From Chitinophaga pinensis (GTDB lineage: Bacteria > Bacteroidota > Bacteroidia > Flavobacteriales_D > Crocinitomicaceae): DNA of 64,000 nucleotides. The notes beneath the pieces are model-generated. The model was given only the letters and a program-made list of their open reading frames with translations, was not told the origin of the DNA and did no database searches. The position numbers and the translations under genes are program-made. The stretch covers positions 1 through 64,000 of the forward strand of contig CAMDNE010000015.1 of the NCBI GenBank assembly GCA_945902745.1, given 5' to 3'. Within the stretch, counting starts at the first letter, position 1; each line of letters starts with the position of its first letter. Positions 43,022-52,488 of the stretch are shown here, in pieces.

Positions 43022-45406
43022 TTGAATAGAAGCTCAATCATTATAAATAAAGAATACGATTCAGATATTCTAAAGACAATTATCAAAAGATATTGGTGGT
43101 GGCCATTATTATTTGTATTTATTTTTTCCACAATTGCCTATTTTTCTTTAAGATATACAAAACCTACTTATGAATCAACTATGATTATTCAATTGGATAA
43201 TCAAGATAATGCAAAAGACGTAATTGATGTTGAAAATATAAATTCAAAAGAAAATGATATCTCATCAGAAATAGAATTGATGCGATCACAATTTTTATTT
43301 GAAAAAGCGATTCAACGAATTAATTATAATGTAAGCTTATTTTCAAAAGGAAATCTCTTAACTGAAGAACGATACAATTCAAGTAGTTTTAATATCCAAC
43401 CCTATTCTTTGAATGACTCATTATTGATTAATGTACCTATTTTTGTTACTTATAATGAGGGAGAGATAGTTTTAAGTTATCAATTTCAAGGGAAGAATAA
43501 TAAGATTTCCGGGAAATTAAACGAGCATATCGTCAATCAACATTTTGACTTAGTAGTTAAAACAACTAATCCATCAGAATTTCAAAAGGATTCAGAACAA
43601 AATGAATTGTATTTTATTTTCAATAGTATTGAATCCTTTGCAGCGAGATATTTGTCTTCACTACAAGTTTTTCCAATAGATCCAATAGCCAAAACGATTC
43701 AAATTACTTTTAGAAGCAATAATCCACAATTATGCTACGACATTTCATTAGCAGTTTCAGAAGCATTTATAACGTTTGACGAGGATATTAAAAGAAAAGG
43801 TTCAGAAAATATTCTCTTATTTATTGATCAGCAATTAGATTCATTGTCGAATGAATTGAAAAACTCAAAGGATAGTTTGATGTATTATCAGCGTAAATCA
43901 AATATTCCAGATCCTGAAGAGATAGGTTCAACAATATCTGAAAATATTTCAAAATCACAAGATCAATTATTTGTAATTGAAGAGGAAATACGCTCCTTGA
44001 ATTCTGTAAACAATAAGCTCAAAGCAGATCCAAATAGATTAGACGTTTATCGCTTACTTCCTGAAATGCTCGGCAGAAGTTATGAGCAATCATTGACTGC
44101 GCAAATTACAAGTTTACATGACTTGTTAGAACGCAAAGAAGATTTACTTTTTAGAGTTACAGAAGAAAATAGTGAAGTTAAAGGCATAAACTCAAAAATA
44201 CAAGCCAAATTAAATTCGATTCGCAAAAGTATTAATGTCATTTTAGATAGATTATATAGTAATAGTAAGGCATTAAGTTCTAAGATTCAAGGATATGAAG
44301 GAGAGTATTTTGAGTTACCTGAGAAGAAAATGGAATTTAGTCGATTAAAAAACATTCAGGATTTAAATGAAAAATACTTCACTTTACTAACCGAAAAGAA
44401 GTTCTTGTATTCAATTTCTGATGCTGGATATTCTTCAAATAATCGAATTCTATCAAGACCTATTGTAAATTCAACTCCTGTTTCGCCGAACAAAAAACTG
44501 ATATACACCACATTTGTAATGTTTGGAATTGTTTTAGGTTTGGCTGTAATGTTATTTAAATATTTAACATTCAATGAAATTAATTTAATTGAAGATTTGA
44601 AAAAATTATTACCAAGTCAAGCTTCAATATTGGGCGGTGTTCCTTTAACCAAAACAGTTATGGAGTTTTCACAATTAGTTGTTGGTGATTCTCCAAAATC
44701 GATGTTAGCAGAATCTATGAGGAAGATTCGGACGAATTTGAGTTATATTCATCCAAATTATAAAACCATTGCAATATCATCTTCAATTTCTGGAGAAGGG
44801 AAAACTTTTGTTGCGATGAATCTCGCTGCGATTATTGCAATGTCAGGCAAAAAAACAATTCTTCTAGATTTAGATTTACGTAAACCGAAAATCCATCTTG
44901 GATTAAATGCCAAAAATATTTTCGGAATGAGTGGGTTAATAATAAATGAATTTACAATCGATCAATGCATTCAACATTCAACAGTTGAGAACCTGGATTT
45001 TATAACTGCTGGACCAATTCCTCCAAATCCATCTGAATTACTATTAAGCGATAAATTCAAAGAAATTGTTGAAGAATTAAAATTGTCTTATGATGTTATC
45101 ATTATAGATAATCCGCCAATTGGTTTAGTGTCTGATGGAATCAAGAATTTAACAGAATCAGATATACCAATTTATGTTTTTAAATCTCATTATTCAAAAC
45201 GTAATTTTGCATTCCGTGTGAAAGAACTTTTTGAAATGAAGCAGTTGGAAAAATTGAATGTTATTCTAAATGGTGTTGCGACAACAAAAAATTCTGGCTA
45301 TGGTTATGGCTATGGTTACGGATATGGTTATTACGAAGGAGATAAACCATCCAAACGTGAACAATTAAAAAATTGGTTGAAACAAAAACTAAAGCGTAAA
45401 AAATAA
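43022..45406 (+). CDS. wzc: Polysaccharide chain-length tyrosine autokinase (Wzc-like)
   Basis: The 794-residue protein has a membrane helix near residue 25-45, a large Wzz-type periplasmic coiled-coil region (about 50-480), a second membrane helix near 495-515 and a cytoplasmic BY-kinase domain (about 555-760). The kinase has Walker A SGEGKT (about 589-594), A' LLDLDLRKPK and B VIIIDNPP. The tail is Tyr-rich with GYGYGYGYGYGYY, the expected autophosphorylation cluster. It controls polymer length and export. The start is a TTG 2 bp after the wza stop; no ATG fits better. Confidence 0.93.
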   Translation: MNRSSIIINKEYDSDILKTIIKRYWWWPLLFVFIFSTIAYFSLRYTKPTYESTMIIQLDNQDNAKDVIDVENINSKENDISSEIELMRSQFLFEKAIQRINYNVSLFSKGNLLTEERYNSSSFNIQPYSLNDSLLINVPIFVTYNEGEIVLSYQFQGKNNKISGKLNEHIVNQHFDLVVKTTNPSEFQKDSEQNELYFIFNSIESFAARYLSSLQVFPIDPIAKTIQITFRSNNPQLCYDISLAVSEAFITFDEDIKRKGSENILLFIDQQLDSLSNELKNSKDSLMYYQRKSNIPDPEEIGSTISENISKSQDQLFVIEEEIRSLNSVNNKLKADPNRLDVYRLLPEMLGRSYEQSLTAQITSLHDLLERKEDLLFRVTEENSEVKGINSKIQAKLNSIRKSINVILDRLYSNSKALSSKIQGYEGEYFELPEKKMEFSRLKNIQDLNEKYFTLLTEKKFLYSISDAGYSSNNRILSRPIVNSTPVSPNKKLIYTTFVMFGIVLGLAVMLFKYLTFNEINLIEDLKKLLPSQASILGGVPLTKTVMEFSQLVVGDSPKSMLAESMRKIRTNLSYIHPNYKTIAISSSISGEGKTFVAMNLAAIIAMSGKKTILLDLDLRKPKIHLGLNAKNIFGMSGLIINEFTIDQCIQHSTVENLDFITAGPIPPNPSELLLSDKFKEIVEELKLSYDVIIIDNPPIGLVSDGIKNLTESDIPIYVFKSHYSKRNFAFRVKELFEMKQLEKLNVILNGVATTKNSGYGYGYGYGYGYYEGDKPSKREQLKNWLKQKLKRKK

Positions 45407-45408
45407 CA

Positions 45409-45948
45409 ATGCAAACATTCGAAATAAAAGATCTTTTATTGATTCAACCTAGAATATTTGAAGATGACCGTGGACTTTTTTATGAGTCTTTTAATGAAAC
45501 AAAGTACAAAGAAATTTTAGGTGCAGAAATTCAATTTGTTCAAGATAACATTTCTGTTTCAAAGAAAAATGTGTTACGAGGTTTACATTTTCAGAAACCT
45601 CCGTTTGCACAAGGTAAATTAGTAACTGTATTGAGAGGGAGTGTTATAGATGTTGCTGTTGATTTGAGAAAAGAATCTGCAACTTATGGGCAATATCAAC
45701 TTGTTGAGCTCACTGAGAATAATAAACTGCAATTTTGGATACCTCCTGGTTTTGCTCACGGCTTTTGCGCCTTGGAGGATGATACAATCTTTTCCTACAA
45801 ATGCAGCAATTATTATTCACCCCTACATGAGGAAACTATCATGTGGAATGATACAGATTTGGCCATCGATTGGAAAATAATTAATCCAATTGTTTCAGAT
45901 AAAGATAAAATCGGAAAATATTTTAATACATTTGTTTCGCAGTTTTAA
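45409..45948 (+). CDS. rfbC: dTDP-4-dehydrorhamnose 3,5-epimerase (RfbC/RmlC type)
   Basis: The 179-residue cupin-fold protein has the RmlC signatures QDNISVSKKNVLRGLHFQ (about residues 45-62, with the catalytic His), VIDVAVDLR (about 81-89), and PPGFAHGFCALEDD (about 107-120). It makes dTDP-4-keto-L-rhamnose. The other rml genes are not in this window. It lies 2 bp after wzc and 9 bp before the WecA-like gene. Confidence 0.93.
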   Translation: MQTFEIKDLLLIQPRIFEDDRGLFYESFNETKYKEILGAEIQFVQDNISVSKKNVLRGLHFQKPPFAQGKLVTVLRGSVIDVAVDLRKESATYGQYQLVELTENNKLQFWIPPGFAHGFCALEDDTIFSYKCSNYYSPLHEETIMWNDTDLAIDWKIINPIVSDKDKIGKYFNTFVSQF

Positions 45949-45957
45949 ATTGTATAA

Positions 45958-47028
45958 ATGCTATTCATAAATATACTTGAGATTATTGGTTTTGGAATTG
46001 GAGGGCTGTTTATATCTTTCTTGTGTAATGGTTTGTTATTGCGTTTTTCTCGCTCTTTAGGAATTAGAAATAAAAACGATATTACTGTTCGTTGGAGCAA
46101 TGAATCAAAACCATCCTTAGGAGGAATTTCATTTTTTATCGTATTTGTTTTTTCAGCCATAGGCTATTCGATCGTTTTTTATGAAGAGAATATTTTTCAC
46201 AATAAAGAATATATAGGATTATTTATTGGTGGAAGTATTGCTTTTTTAATGGGACTTGCAGATGATGCATATAATACTCGTCCTTTGGGTAAACTGTTTA
46301 TACAAATCTCTTGTGGTCTTATTTTAATTGCAACAGGAACCGTGATTGATTTGTTTCATATTTATTGGATAGATGCACTTTTAACAGTTGTTTGGGTTGT
46401 TGTTGTTATGAATTCTTTGAACATGTTAGATAATATGGATGGGATTACTGCAACAACAGTGTTGTTCATTCTCTTCTCATGCTTAGTTGGTGCGTGGTTG
46501 ATTTTTGGATTCAATACTGATATTTGGTCTCTGACATTAATAGCAATTATCGGTTCAATTTTGGGATTTTTGTATTTCAATCTCCATCCAGCAAAAATAT
46601 TCATGGGTGATGCAGGCAGTCAATTTATCGGTTTTTTTGTTGCTTTTTTTGGAGCCAGATTTTTGTGGAATGTAAGTTCAAATAACGAGACGGAAAGCTG
46701 GGCAAGTTTTCTAATAGTTTTAATCGCTTTCACACCGGCTGCGGCAGATACATTGACAGTGGTAATTAACAGGTTGAAAAAAGGAAAATCGCCAATGGTT
46801 GGAGGGAAAGATCATACAACCCACCATTTAGTTTATGCTGGATACAATGACAAACAAGTTTGGATTGTCTTTTTTTTAATTGGATTATTCTCTTTTTTAT
46901 TGACAATTGTGATGATCAACTTAATTCAAATGGGAATAATAATCCCAATTTTATTCTTCGCACTTTATTTTATTGTCGTTTTCGGTTATCTCTATCGAAA
47001 CACAATTAAATTTCCTCAAAAGAAATAA
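45958..47028 (+). CDS. MraY/WecA-type UDP-sugar: undecaprenyl-phosphate transferase
   Basis: The 356-residue protein has about ten membrane helices and the family's active-site motifs: ADDAYNTR in loop 1 (about residues 100-107), NMLDNMDGIT (about 152-161), FMGDAGSQFIGF (about 214-225) and the GGKDHTTHHLVYAG His loop (about 281-294). It starts glycan synthesis by moving a sugar phosphate to undecaprenyl phosphate, like WecA or TagO. As the last operon gene it fits the initiating step of the polysaccharide built by this cluster. MraY itself is unlikely, since no peptidoglycan precursor genes surround it. Confidence 0.9.
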   Translation: MLFINILEIIGFGIGGLFISFLCNGLLLRFSRSLGIRNKNDITVRWSNESKPSLGGISFFIVFVFSAIGYSIVFYEENIFHNKEYIGLFIGGSIAFLMGLADDAYNTRPLGKLFIQISCGLILIATGTVIDLFHIYWIDALLTVVWVVVVMNSLNMLDNMDGITATTVLFILFSCLVGAWLIFGFNTDIWSLTLIAIIGSILGFLYFNLHPAKIFMGDAGSQFIGFFVAFFGARFLWNVSSNNETESWASFLIVLIAFTPAAADTLTVVINRLKKGKSPMVGGKDHTTHHLVYAGYNDKQVWIVFFLIGLFSFLLTIVMINLIQMGIIIPILFFALYFIVVFGYLYRNTIKFPQKK

Positions 47029-47074
47029 GAATAAGTCTGGCAATTTCATTAATTTCGTTTGTTATTTTAATCGA

Positions 47075-47992
47075 ATGAAATTCCTTTTTTTAGTACTTGT
47101 TATTTTCACATTTACAGCTTGTAATCAGCCTGTAAAAAAGGTGAATTCTGAACCGATCATTAAAAATGACTCTGGGCACCATATACTTCCTAAACTTCCT
47201 GAAACGCTTGTTTTTTGTGGACAAACTGTAAATTTAGAAGATGAAGATATTCGTGAACGATTAGACAAAGAATTGTTGGTGAACGCCTATTTTCAAAGTT
47301 CAACAATTCAAGCTTTGAAACGAGCAAATCGTTATTTCCCAGAGCTTGAACGAATCTTAAAAGCAAATGGTATTCCTGAGGATTTCAAATATTTAGCAGT
47401 GATTGAAAGCAATTTAATTCAGGCCGTTAGTCCGGCTGGTGCGCAAGGGTTTTGGCAATTCATGCCTGGTACTGCAAAAGAGCATAATTTGATCATGAAT
47501 GACGAAGTAGATGAACGATTGAATATTGAAAAAAGTACAATTGCTGCAAGCGAATATTTGAAGTATGCTCATGACACATTGAAAAATTGGGTATTGGCAG
47601 CCGCATCATATAATAGAGGAATTGGAGGTGTGAGAAGTGATATGCGTTGGCAACAAACAGATAATTACTTTGATACGCATATGAATTCTGAAACTGGACG
47701 TTATGTGTATCGAATTTTAGCTGTAAAATTAATTTTTGAGCATCCTGAAATGTATGGTTACGATTCAAAAGCCATCGAGTTGTATGAACCATTTTGCACA
47801 AAAAATGTTTTAGTAAAAAGTTCAATTACAAACTTGGCAGATTGGGCAAAGTCACAAGGAATTAACTATAAGATTTTAATCAAGTTGAATCCGTGGATTT
47901 TGACGAATAAATTGACAATTAAAAATCATCCTTATACGGTGAAACTTCCTGCAAAAAATTGCAAACTTAAACCGTATAAATCATACCAATAA
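47075..47992 (+). CDS. Lytic murein transglycosylase, lipoprotein
   Basis: The protein has 305 residues from the ATG at 47075, which gives a lipoprotein signal with lipobox FTAC (Cys16). The upstream in-frame start lies inside the WecA-like gene and is rejected. The GH23 domain has the catalytic Glu111 in AVIESNLIQAVSPAGAQGFWQFMPGTA, and a later ASYNRG motif. It cleaves peptidoglycan glycan strands at the outer membrane. The end of the protein has a LysM-like stretch (about 265-300). It lies 46 bp downstream of the polysaccharide operon. Confidence 0.9.
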   Translation: MKFLFLVLVIFTFTACNQPVKKVNSEPIIKNDSGHHILPKLPETLVFCGQTVNLEDEDIRERLDKELLVNAYFQSSTIQALKRANRYFPELERILKANGIPEDFKYLAVIESNLIQAVSPAGAQGFWQFMPGTAKEHNLIMNDEVDERLNIEKSTIAASEYLKYAHDTLKNWVLAAASYNRGIGGVRSDMRWQQTDNYFDTHMNSETGRYVYRILAVKLIFEHPEMYGYDSKAIELYEPFCTKNVLVKSSITNLADWAKSQGINYKILIKLNPWILTNKLTIKNHPYTVKLPAKNCKLKPYKSYQ

Positions 47993-47993
47993 A

Positions 47994-50807
47994 TTGAAAG
48001 AACCAGAAGACGGATATATAGAGGTATTTGGAGCGAGAGAACATAATTTAAAAAATATTGATCTTAAAATCCCACGCAATCAATTGGTTGTGTTTACTGG
48101 TTTAAGTGGAAGCGGAAAATCTTCATTGGCATTTGATACTATTTTTGCGGAAGGACAAAGACGCTATATTGAAACATTTTCTGCTTATGCCCGTCAATTC
48201 CTTGGTGGATTGGAACGTCCTGATGTTGACAAAATCAATGGTTTAAGCCCTGTAATTTCGATTGAACAAAAAACGGTTTCTCGTTCACCTCGTTCTACGG
48301 TTGGAACAATAACAGAAATATACGATTTCCTACGTTTACTCTATGCCAGAGCAAGTATTGCTTATTCGTATGAAACAGGGGAAGAAATGGTGAAGTATTC
48401 GGATGATCAAATAGTAGATTTGATTATTCAGCAATACGAAGGGAAGAAAGTAATTTTTCTAGCACCAAAAGTAAAAGGTCGAAAAGGACATTACCGCGAA
48501 TTGTTTGAGCAAATCCAAAAAATGGGTTTTACAAAAGTTCGAATCGATGGAGAGATCAAAGATATTGAAAAAGGAATGCGCTTGGATCGCTACAAGATTC
48601 ACGATATTGATTTGGTGATTGACCGATTGCACATCGCAGAAACAGACCGCAAACGAATTTATGATTCTGTTATTACTTCGATGAAACATGGTAACAAAGC
48701 CATGATGGTATTGGATTTTGAAACGGAAAAAGTACGCCATTTTAGTCGTTCGTTAATGTGTCCGACGTCTGGGATTTCTTATCCTGAGCCAGAACCTAGT
48801 TTGTTTTCATTCAATTCCCCTTATGGTGCTTGTCAAACATGCAGTGGCTTAGGTGAAGTTTCTGAAGCTGATATCACGAAGATTATTCCAAATCCAAAAT
48901 TATCCATTAAAAAAGGTGGTTTTGCTCCACTTGGAGAATACAAGAAAACGTGGATTTTTGATAAATTGGAAAGCTATTTAACGCAGGAAGATTTTTCTAT
49001 CACGACTCCGTTGGAAGAAATTCCTGAAGATATCATGAACGTCTTGCTTTATGGTAATGAAGACATTGAGCGTTCAAAAAAGAATAATACTGTTGTGTTT
49101 GAAGGAATCATCAATTTTGTTTCTCGGCATTCAGAAGAAAGTTCAGCTCCAATTCAACGCTGGGCGCAAAGTTTTATGAATAAAGTTATTTGTTCAACTT
49201 GCGAAGGAACACGGTTAAAAAAAGAGGCGCATTTCTTCAAATTTGATGACAAGCACATTGGTGATTTGGCTCAAATGGATTTGATAGAATTATCCAATTG
49301 GTTCCAACAATTAGAAGCTAAAATGACTTCGGATCAGTTATTTATTGGGAAGGAGATTTTAAAGGAAATTAAAACACGTTTGAATTTTGTGTTGGAAGTA
49401 GGATTGGAATATTTGACATTACACCGTTCTGCAAAAACATTATCAGGTGGTGAAGCGCAACGAATTCGATTAGCAACGCAAATAGGTTCTGAATTAATGA
49501 ACGTATTGTATGTTTTAGATGAACCTTCAATCGGATTGCATCAACGAGATAATACTCGTTTGATTAAATCGTTGAAACGTTTGAGAGATGCTGGAAATTC
49601 TGTTATTGTTGTTGAACATGATAAGGAAATGATAGAAGCAGCAGATTTTGTTGTTGATATTGGGCCAGGGGCTGGAATTCATGGAGGTCAAATTATCAAT
49701 GCCGCACCGATTTCTGAGTTGAATACGGTTGATTCCTTAACAACAAAGTATTTAACGGGTGAATTGAAAATTGAAATTCCGAAAAAACGCAGAAAAGGAA
49801 ACGGAAAACACCTTGTTTTAAAAGGAGCTACAGGACATAATTTGAAAAATGTCACGTTGAAAATCCCTTTAGGAACATTTTGTTGTGTTACAGGTGTTTC
49901 TGGAAGTGGAAAATCATCGTTGGTGAATCAAACACTTTATCCAATTTTGTTGGCTCATATTTATAATGGAGTAAAAAAGCCATTGTCATACAAAAGCATT
50001 GAAGGTTTAGAACTATTAGATAAAGTGATTGAAATTGATCAGAGTCCGATTGGTAGAACTCCAAGATCAAATCCCGCGACATATACCAAAGTATTTGACG
50101 AAATCAGGTCGTTGTTTGCAGGTTTGCCAGAAGCTCAAATTCGAGGTTATAAGGCAGGAAGATTTTCATTTAATGTTTCTGGTGGAAGATGTGAAACATG
50201 CAAAGGCGGTGGATTGAAAGTAATTGAAATGAGTTTCCTTCCAGATGTGTATGTGGAATGTGAAAGCTGCAACGGAAAACGATATAACCGTGAAACATTG
50301 GAAGTTCGGTTCAAAGGGAAATCTATTTCTGATGTATTGGATATGACAATTGAAGACGCAACCGTGTTTTTTGATCAAATCCCGAAAATACATAGACCTT
50401 TAGCAACCATGCTTTCCGTTGGTTTAGGTTATGTCAAATTGGGGCAACCTTCAACAACACTTTCCGGAGGAGAAGCACAGAGAATCAAACTTTCATCTGA
50501 ATTAGCGAAGAAAAGCACGGGTAGTACATTTTATATCTTGGATGAACCATCAACAGGATTGCATTTTGAAGATATACGCATGTTGTTGGAAGTTTTACAA
50601 CGTTTGGCTGATGAAGGTAATACGGTGTTGGTGATTGAACATAATCTTGATATCGTAAAAGTTGCAGATCATATTATTGATATTGGTCCTGAAGGAGGCA
50701 AAGGAGGTGGTTATGTGGTTTGTGAAGGAACACCTGAAGAAATTGTAAAGAAAGCAATAGAAAAATCCTATACCGCAAAGTATTTGGCTTTGGAGATGAA
50801 GCATTAA
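47994..50807 (+). CDS. uvrA: Excinuclease ABC subunit A
   Basis: The 937-residue protein has two ABC ATPase halves. Walker A motifs are GLSGSGKSSLAFDT (about residues 35-48) and GVSGSGKSSLVNQT (near 635-648), and Walker B motifs are LYVLDEPSIGLHQ and FYILDEPSTGLHFED. The zinc module near CETCKGGGLKVIEM and CESCNGKRYN is complete. The first zinc module has CPTSG where many UvrA have C-x2-C, as is usual in Bacteroidota. It finds bulky DNA lesions for UvrBC. The start is TTG one base after the transglycosylase stop, which gives the expected N-terminus. Confidence 0.96.
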   Translation: MKEPEDGYIEVFGAREHNLKNIDLKIPRNQLVVFTGLSGSGKSSLAFDTIFAEGQRRYIETFSAYARQFLGGLERPDVDKINGLSPVISIEQKTVSRSPRSTVGTITEIYDFLRLLYARASIAYSYETGEEMVKYSDDQIVDLIIQQYEGKKVIFLAPKVKGRKGHYRELFEQIQKMGFTKVRIDGEIKDIEKGMRLDRYKIHDIDLVIDRLHIAETDRKRIYDSVITSMKHGNKAMMVLDFETEKVRHFSRSLMCPTSGISYPEPEPSLFSFNSPYGACQTCSGLGEVSEADITKIIPNPKLSIKKGGFAPLGEYKKTWIFDKLESYLTQEDFSITTPLEEIPEDIMNVLLYGNEDIERSKKNNTVVFEGIINFVSRHSEESSAPIQRWAQSFMNKVICSTCEGTRLKKEAHFFKFDDKHIGDLAQMDLIELSNWFQQLEAKMTSDQLFIGKEILKEIKTRLNFVLEVGLEYLTLHRSAKTLSGGEAQRIRLATQIGSELMNVLYVLDEPSIGLHQRDNTRLIKSLKRLRDAGNSVIVVEHDKEMIEAADFVVDIGPGAGIHGGQIINAAPISELNTVDSLTTKYLTGELKIEIPKKRRKGNGKHLVLKGATGHNLKNVTLKIPLGTFCCVTGVSGSGKSSLVNQTLYPILLAHIYNGVKKPLSYKSIEGLELLDKVIEIDQSPIGRTPRSNPATYTKVFDEIRSLFAGLPEAQIRGYKAGRFSFNVSGGRCETCKGGGLKVIEMSFLPDVYVECESCNGKRYNRETLEVRFKGKSISDVLDMTIEDATVFFDQIPKIHRPLATMLSVGLGYVKLGQPSTTLSGGEAQRIKLSSELAKKSTGSTFYILDEPSTGLHFEDIRMLLEVLQRLADEGNTVLVIEHNLDIVKVADHIIDIGPEGGKGGGYVVCEGTPEEIVKKAIEKSYTAKYLALEMKH

Positions 50808-50892
50808 TTCTTATTTATTATAATGATTCTTTAATCTTGAGTGGATAGATTTTTGAATCAAACCAATTTTCTTATTTTTAAGATTCAATCTT

Positions 50893-51092
50893 TCTCATAC
50901 TTTTTTTCAAGCAGAAAAAAGTATGCACCTCGAAGAAGCAGCGAAGCTAAAAACTGCTTTTAAACTTTCATTAGGCATTTCCTTCGGAACGCGGTTTTAC
51001 TTTTCGCTTCGTGCGTATGCTCTATTGCTCCGTCGTAAACTCCTCCGCGAGCCGCAACTGCGCGAAGTAAAACGCTATTGCTTATGAAAGTT
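50893..51092 (+). repeat. 200-nt structured repeat, left copy
   Basis: This 200-nt segment is the reverse complement of 55894-56093 with only four mismatches and no gaps. It is far richer in GC than its surroundings. It starts with a hairpin (CATAC, T7, seven-nt loop, A6, GTATG at 50896-50925) that resembles a bidirectional terminator, and it contains a shorter internal inverted pair around AACTTTCAT/ATGAAAGTT. It lies between the convergent ends of uvrA and the radical SAM gene. The rest of the 451-bp intergenic region (50808-51258) shows nothing else. Confidence 0.85.
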
Positions 51093-51258
51093 AGGATTCT
51101 GGGGTAAAAGGTGTATTCTGCAAGAATTGCAACTAAATTGTAGTGGATCTATAGATAATCTTCGATTGTTTTTTGTCATGGTTATTGCAAAAAAGCAATA
51201 ACACACGCCAAAAAAAATTAGTTTGAATTAAATGAATTTTAGGACCACAACAATAGTC

Positions 51259-52485
51259 CTACTTGCTCAATTTCGCATTTTGTTCCATAAACTGTTTGTA
51301 TGTCACCTTCTTGTCATCCGTCCATTGATAATCTCCAAACATCTTTTCAATTAACCATTTTGGCAATCCTTTTTCCAAAGTACGCATCATAACGATATCA
51401 TATTTTCTGTGGAAATTGATCCAACATTGGTTACAACCATGTACGTGCTTGTTTTGAATTTCTTGAGATGCCAACGAATTGAAAATGTTATCTAGCGTAT
51501 TCGTATTGACGTTCCCTAATTTTAAATCAAGGTTTTGACAAATTGGAACACTGCCGTCAGGATGAATAACGATACTGTCCAAAATACTGCGACACTTTAA
51601 ATTCAATTTCTTTTTGCGCCATTCATCGTATAACAGCAAGAAATCATAGTTTTCTGTGGTATCAACAATGTTAGCCGGAATGCTATTCTTAAAATCGTTT
51701 GAATCCATGATTTTATTGTGATCATGCTTCGGAGTTTCAATTTCCTCTTTTTCAAGTTCATTCAATTTGTCATTCTTCTCTAAGATTTCATCTTTCACCT
51801 TGCGAATTGCTCCGTAAGTCAATACGTCTGTGTTTACGATAGATCCAATTTCTGTTTCATGCGCTTTTTCAACGGTGTCAAAAAATGAAATGTCGTTGTA
51901 AGTTCCAATACGAACGTCAATGTTATTTTTCTTGGCAATTTCAATAACGTGTTCCATGTCATCAAAACCATTGTAAGGTGATAAAGTAAACATCAATGAA
52001 ATTGGAACAAGGTCTTTACAGTTTTCAATTACTTTTAAAACATCGTTGTATCCATCCTTTCCACGCATGTATAAATACGTTTCCTTATTTCCGTCAAGTG
52101 AAATAAACAAACGTTTTGGTGGATATTTTTTAACTGCGTCAATTAAACTATCTGGCTTCAAACAATTGGAAAGCAAATCGAAGTTCGGGTGATTATTTGT
52201 AAACCATTCTAAGATTTCTAATGCTTGTGGGTGCAATAAAAATTCTCCTCCTTCTAATCCAACAGTTGTATGTTTTGAAACACATCTACTTTGCATTACT
52301 TCTACAATTTTTGCAATCGGAAGGTGCTTAACTGGACGTTTTGCCCATATTAAACAATGTTTACAACCTGAATCGCATAAATCTGTTCCGTAAAACATCA
52401 GCGTTGATAAAGTTTTATGACCCGGACGAACCGAGTTATTCACGTAACGAAGACCTCTTCTTAAATAATCTAATTTTCCGTACAT
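51259..52485 (-). CDS. Radical SAM protein with C-terminal Cys-rich (SPASM-like) region
   Basis: The 408-residue protein has the radical SAM cluster motif C37-x3-C41-x2-C44 (CDSGCKHC), the GGE-like motif in LEGGEFLLHP (about residues 78-87) and an RIGTYND segment. Its C-terminal third has further Cys residues (CRSILDS, VPICQN and HGCNQCW, about 302-366) as in SPASM or twitch domains that bind an extra iron-sulfur cluster. Substrate unknown. It forms a two-gene unit with the upstream oxidoreductase (3 bp between). Peptide or small-molecule modification are both possible. Confidence 0.85.
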   Translation of the reverse strand: MYGKLDYLRRGLRYVNNSVRPGHKTLSTLMFYGTDLCDSGCKHCLIWAKRPVKHLPIAKIVEVMQSRCVSKHTTVGLEGGEFLLHPQALEILEWFTNNHPNFDLLSNCLKPDSLIDAVKKYPPKRLFISLDGNKETYLYMRGKDGYNDVLKVIENCKDLVPISLMFTLSPYNGFDDMEHVIEIAKKNNIDVRIGTYNDISFFDTVEKAHETEIGSIVNTDVLTYGAIRKVKDEILEKNDKLNELEKEEIETPKHDHNKIMDSNDFKNSIPANIVDTTENYDFLLLYDEWRKKKLNLKCRSILDSIVIHPDGSVPICQNLDLKLGNVNTNTLDNIFNSLASQEIQNKHVHGCNQCWINFHRKYDIVMMRTLEKGLPKWLIEKMFGDYQWTDDKKVTYKQFMEQNAKLSK

Positions 52486-52488
52486 CGT

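Noticed and set aside
46973-47074. 34-residue N-terminal extension of the lytic transglycosylase
   Set aside because: It overlaps the WecA-like gene and would hide the clear lipoprotein signal that begins at 47075.
50893-51092. Repeat as an insertion sequence end
   Set aside because: No transposase gene or target-site duplication is visible, and the cassette between the copies encodes metabolic enzymes only.
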